Below are positions 60,590 through 64,000 of a stretch of DNA of 64,000 nucleotides, piece after piece. The position numbers and the translations under genes are program-made. Positions within the stretch are counted from its first letter, which is position 1; each line of letters starts with the position of its first letter. Source of the DNA: Selaginella moellendorffii. Its lineage: Eukaryota; Streptophyta; Lycopodiopsida; Selaginellales; Selaginellaceae. The stretch lies in contig NW_003314322.1 in the NCBI RefSeq assembly GCF_000143415.4, positions 859,798 to 923,797 of the forward strand. Reading direction: 5' to 3'. The notes beneath the pieces are model-generated. The model searched no databases. It was not told where the DNA came from and saw only the letters and a program-made list of their open reading frames with translations.

Positions 60590-60770
60590 AGGAATACAAA
60601 GTTGAGGCCATCCTCAATGTGCATAATAGCAAGTAACAAGAATGCGAGGTGAGGGAATTCCATGTAAAGTGGAAAGGATTTCTACACTGCGAAGCAACAT
60701 GGGAATTGAAGGAGAACATACCAAACATGCGGGATCTAGTGAAGGAATTTTTGCAAGGTAAAACTCTATG
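60590..60770 (+). pseudogene. Chromodomain remnant
   Basis: One frame reads YKVEAILNVHNSK-stop-QECEVREFHVKWKGF, then CEATWELKENIPN, then LVKEFLQ. This is a C-terminal chromodomain as found in plant chromoviruses, which target marked chromatin. One TAA interrupts it. Its presence places the element in the chromovirus branch of Ty3/gypsy. Confidence 0.85.
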
Positions 60771-60825
60771 TACTTATGCAAAATTCAATTAAAGAATCTA
60801 TTTTGAGAAATTGAGCAATGTCATA

Positions 60826-61560
60826 TGTTGGGACCCAAAGGTGCACCAAAGGTAAGCTAATTAGCATGGGTTAGTTAAGTCGACCAAGCATAGGGAATTA
60901 CGCCCGACTCCCCACGGGAATGTCAAATCCATAGATATATTCTACAAAGGTTGGGTTTGAGTCCCAACCCTATAGTAAAGCAAGGCTAGGTTCAAGTCCC
61001 AACCCTATACTAAGATGAGGGGTATAGGGACACTTATACTCTATTGTCATAGGCTCTTAGTTGGGGAGGCTAACTTAGGCACACTGCTAAGTGGGGGGAT
61101 GCCCTTGGAGACATGGTTAACAAGTCATAAGATTAAAAAGAGGTGTTCAATGTGGGCATTGAACTTCTTTTATAGGTGGTGGAGTTATAAGGAATTAACT
61201 CCTCGAGGTATAGCTAAAAGATCCTCAAAAGCTAAAAGATCCTCAAAAGCACGACCAAAATGATAAAGAGTTCATCAAATGAGACCGAGTCCGAGATCAA
61301 GTCCAAGGCCGGCTTTGAGACTGAGTTTGAGACTGAGTCCGAAATTGAGTCCAAAATGGACTCCGAGACCGAGTCTGAGACCGAGTTCGAGACCGAGATC
61401 GACACTGAGTCTAAGATTTGAGATTGGATCCGAGATTGAGTCCGAATAATATAGGTCATGGGGTGAAAGCCCAAAACATGTGTCTCCTAGGGGGGGGGGG
61501 CTTGCAGGGGGTTCCAAAAGTAGGGATAGTGTAGTTTTGGATTCTCTAGTATTCATATTA
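60826..61560 (+). mobile_element. 3' LTR-like sequence of the chromovirus (partial)
   Basis: It begins TGTTGGGACCCAAAGG shortly after the chromodomain, as gypsy LTRs often do. It holds a TATA-like CTTTTATAGG near 61170, the GAGACC hexamer array (61275-61445), the GGTGAAAGCCCAAAAC block and a G run. It shares 61200 onwards with 52826 onwards. Its right end is lost where an inverted LTR piece begins. No clear polypurine tract precedes it. Confidence 0.5.
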
Positions 61561-61661
61561 TCACTTATCACATTGTAAGATCATGATTTTAGAGTTTATA
61601 AGTTATAAACTTTTCTTTTCCAATTTGTCAACTTATCTCTTCTATTCGAGCACCTTTGCCT

Positions 61662-61852
61662 TGGCCTCAGTTAAGTTCTCTCACCAAGATTCCAGCCTAT
61701 TATACTAACTCCTACTTAGATTCAATTACTCACTACACGAGCAATGCAATGTTAGCCATCTATCCATAGATTCCTAGATTCTCTCCTAATCCCCCTCCCC
61801 AGGTTAGACTAGATTTAAGGTTTACCTATACTCCCCACATGCATAAACAACT
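61662..61852 (-). mobile_element. Inverted LTR segment
   Basis: On the minus strand this piece aligns with 63645-63845 (plus) and with 53790-54030 (plus): AACCTGGGGAGGGG, ATGGATAGATGGCTAA, then CTTGGTGAGAGAACTTAACT. It abuts directly a forward LTR start at 61853, so the two form a head-to-head arrangement. Confidence 0.65.
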
Positions 61853-62120
61853 TGTGAGAGACAAATCCTAGAGCCCCAAAAGTGGAGGTGAAAGAGTGCC
61901 ACATGGTAGTGGCTAAAGTGAAAGCCAAACAAGAGTAACACATTTGGACAAAAAGCTCCAACTTAAAAAATTGAGAGTGGGAGTGAAACTCTCAATGAAG
62001 TGCTTAAGGAATGAGTATGAAACAAACAATAAGTCATTCTCTAGAAAAAGGACAAAAGAGTCCAAGATGGACCTGATATGGACCCAAGATAGAGTCCAAG
62101 ATAGACCCGAAATGGAGTCC
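61853..62120 (+). mobile_element. LTR start, second copy
   Basis: It starts TGTGAGAGACAAATCC and aligns with the first about 270 bp of the solo LTR at 57847, including GTGCTTAAGGAA and the first minisatellite units (GATGGACCT). It is interrupted at about 62120 by an inverted polyprotein fragment. LTR-type minisatellite resumes at 62990. Confidence 0.65.
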
Positions 62121-62990
62121 AATTAAGAGGCTTTGTAACAAGCCCCCACTAGCCTTAGTCATGGCTTTGACCTGCTAACATGTTGGACATGTCTTTATAT
62201 AGTCTTAAACATCCTTAGCCATGTCTGGCTAGTAATACTTCCTCTTGAATAAGCCCATTGTTTTGGGCACTCCGCTATATCCTACAAAAGGTCCATCATG
62301 ACATTTCTCTAAGATTACCTTCCTTAGTTCCTTTTCTAGAACATACACCTTTGTTTGTTTATAATAGATGAGTCCATTGCGTTCCGCATAACCTATTTTC
62401 TCTTCCATTGGCAGCTGACCTCTTTGATGAACATCCCGCACCTCTTGGTTCCTTAACAACACTTTTTGTGCTAGCCTATTGTTCCCATATGTTGTCTGCA
62501 CATCATCCCAAAAGGTTGTTGTTGCGTTGGATATCGCCAACTTCAAACTTGCCTTTCGACTTAGAGCATTTGCCATGATGTTGCTCTTCCCAGATTTATA
62601 CAAAATCTCGCAATCAAACTCAGCAAAAGCATTGGCCCACCGCCCTTGTTTTCCTCTTAAGTCAAGCTGTGACAAAAAGTGTTTCATTACCACATTATTT
62701 GTGTAAACTTTGAAGTGCCTCCCAAGGTAGTGTCACCACTCCTTGAGCACCTTGACCACCGCAAATAATTCTTTCTCATGGGCAGGCCATTTTCGTTGAG
62801 CATTGTCCAACTTCTTCGAGAAAAATGCTACTAGATGGTTGTCTTACTTCAAAACTGCACCTACACACAAAGTCTAACGTGTTCGTTTCTACTTTGAAAT
62901 CCTTACCAAAGTCTAGTAATGCCGGCACAGAAATCTTCCTCAACTTCCCTTTGAGGTGGACAAATGCCGCCTCGCATTCCACTGTCCGAG
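62121..62990 (-). pseudogene. Inverted RNase H-integrase fragment
   Basis: On the minus strand a fairly intact frame (62693-62229, 154 aa) encodes RNase H (VMKHFLSQLDLRGKQGRWANAF, FDCEILYKSGKSNIMANALS) running without a break into the pre-integrase region (RDVHQRGQLPMEEKIGYAE, GLIYYK). Upstream pieces (ECEAAFVHLKGKLRK) reach 62985. It is closely related to 57290-57840 plus 59366-59650, and shows what that copy looked like before the solo LTR arrived. It sits inside an LTR minisatellite, with junctions near 62121 and 62990. Confidence 0.8.
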
Positions 62991-64000
62991 ACCAAGACCG
63001 AGACTAAGTCTGAGATCCGAGATCGGGTCCAAGATCGAGTTTGAGACCGAGTCCAAGACAGAGTCCGAGGTTGAGTCCAAGATCGAGTCTAAGATCGAGT
63101 CCAAGATTCAGTCCAAGACCGAGTCCAAATACTAATACAAGTCGTGGGGTGAAAGCCCAAAGCGTGTGTCTCCCGAGGGGGGCTTGCAGGGGAATTCCAA
63201 AAGTATAGTAGGGATAGTGAGGTCCAGGAATCAGTCTTGAAAGAACTCTCTAGTGGTGTTTCCAAACTGACTTGAGGTTGAGATTAAAGCTGAGGGGCCT
63301 TGGCATGGACTCGGGTGGTGCCAAAGGGGCCTCCCAAGGAAGCGCTCAAAAGCAGCTCCCACTCCCAAAAGAGAAACCAACTAGGGTGCTCCTAGCTCAT
63401 ATAAAGTGGTGCCCTACTTGAGTACCTTGTGGCTCATTAGTCCTCACCCTTCCTAGGGGCTTGGGCTTTCCTTTTGGGATGGGAGCGGGGAGTAGGGGAA
63501 CCCATACTAGGCCGTTATACCATGGTGTTTCCCCCTGGTGTCCTGAAGCAAGTGTTGCACCCAAGGCTTGGGATTTAAAGGGTCCCATGATCAAATCTTG
63601 TTGTACCAAAGGATGTTAGGAACTTGGTGGCTTGGTGTGCTTAATTGCTTGTGCCTGTAGGGAATGTAACTAAACCTTAAGTCCATTTTAACCCGGGGAG
63701 GGGAATTGAGAGAGATTTGGGAATTCATAGATGGATGGCTAATGCTCCGTTACTCATGTAATGAGTAGTTGAAACCAAGTAGGACCAAATAGGACCAAGT
63801 AAGAATTGGTACAATAAACAGGAACCTTGGCGAGGGAACTTAACTAAGGCCAAGGCCGTGGTGGTCGGATAGACTCGGTAAGCTAGCAAATTAGAAAGGA
63901 AAAATTTTATGGCTGACATTCACTAGGCTACCCCGCTTGTCTGTTTGTATTCACTTTAGTTTTGGACTCCTTAGTAGATATATCATCACTTAACACATGG
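62991..64000 (+). mobile_element. LTR segment continuing past the window end
   Basis: Hexamer minisatellite (to 63135), the GGTGAAAGCCCAAAGC block, CCAAAAGTATAGTAGGGATA, and a long stretch that aligns with 53090-54030 follow. The alignment includes GGGATTTAAAGGGTCCCATGATCAA and GGCTTGGTGTGCTT. No coding sequence is seen. The element runs off the window. Confidence 0.65.

Overview
This is a nuclear segment of a land plant. The best fit is a lycophyte of the Selaginella moellendorffii type. The evidence is plant-specific families throughout (WRKY factor, thylakoid DEG5 protease, TDY-type MAP kinase, PAS-Raf kinase, PLS-type PPR protein, Guanylate_cyc_2 protein), genes packed about 0.1-1 kb apart, and many GT-AG introns of only about 45-70 nt. 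The species is an inference; family membership and exon structure were read directly from the sequence.

Layout. 1-2.9 kb is AT-rich and gene-poor, with one decayed coding stretch. 3.2-46.9 kb is a gene-dense block of 18 protein-coding genes: DEG5 (+), an L7/L12 N-domain protein (+), an LRR receptor kinase (+), a WRKY group IIc factor (+), a membrane-anchored receptor-like cytoplasmic kinase (-), a TruA-type pseudouridine synthase (-), a TDY MAP kinase (-), a PAS-Raf MAPKKK (+), nuclear poly(A) polymerase (+, with a 100-N gap in an intron), an HhH-GPD glycosylase-like protein (+), a YVH1/DUSP12 phosphatase (+), an unrecognised membrane protein (-), a GH20 hexosaminidase (-), a Guanylate_cyc_2 protein (-), a PP2C (+), a SNAP-25-type SNARE (-), a histidine phosphatase related to CA1P phosphatase (-) and an intronless PPR protein (+). 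Junction phases were checked exon by exon, so every spliced model below keeps an open frame.

46.9-52.3 kb is AT-rich. It holds a LINE zinc-finger remnant, microsatellites, a PPR pseudogene and an inverted pair of 417-nt genes for a small, probably secreted, cysteine-containing protein that I do not recognise. One copy is intact and the other has a TGA at a Trp position. 52.3-64 kb is a nested, rearranged Ty3/gypsy chromovirus cluster. Gag, protease, RT, RNase H, integrase and chromodomain remnants are split by a solo LTR with TG...CA ends and a 5-bp target duplication. The cluster also has GAGACC/GAGTCC minisatellites, inverted LTR pieces and an inverted RNase H-integrase fragment.

Functional picture. 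Six of the first eleven genes in the core, plus the PP2C further on, are signalling proteins: receptor kinase, RLCK, MAPK, MAPKKK, phosphatase and WRKY. No operon-like logic is implied. The WRKY gene has a W-box next to its TATA box and W-box clusters on both sides, which suggests WRKY auto- or cross-regulation. Two intergenic regions between divergent genes carry repeated, exact tRNA B-box (T-arm) motifs without a complete tRNA.
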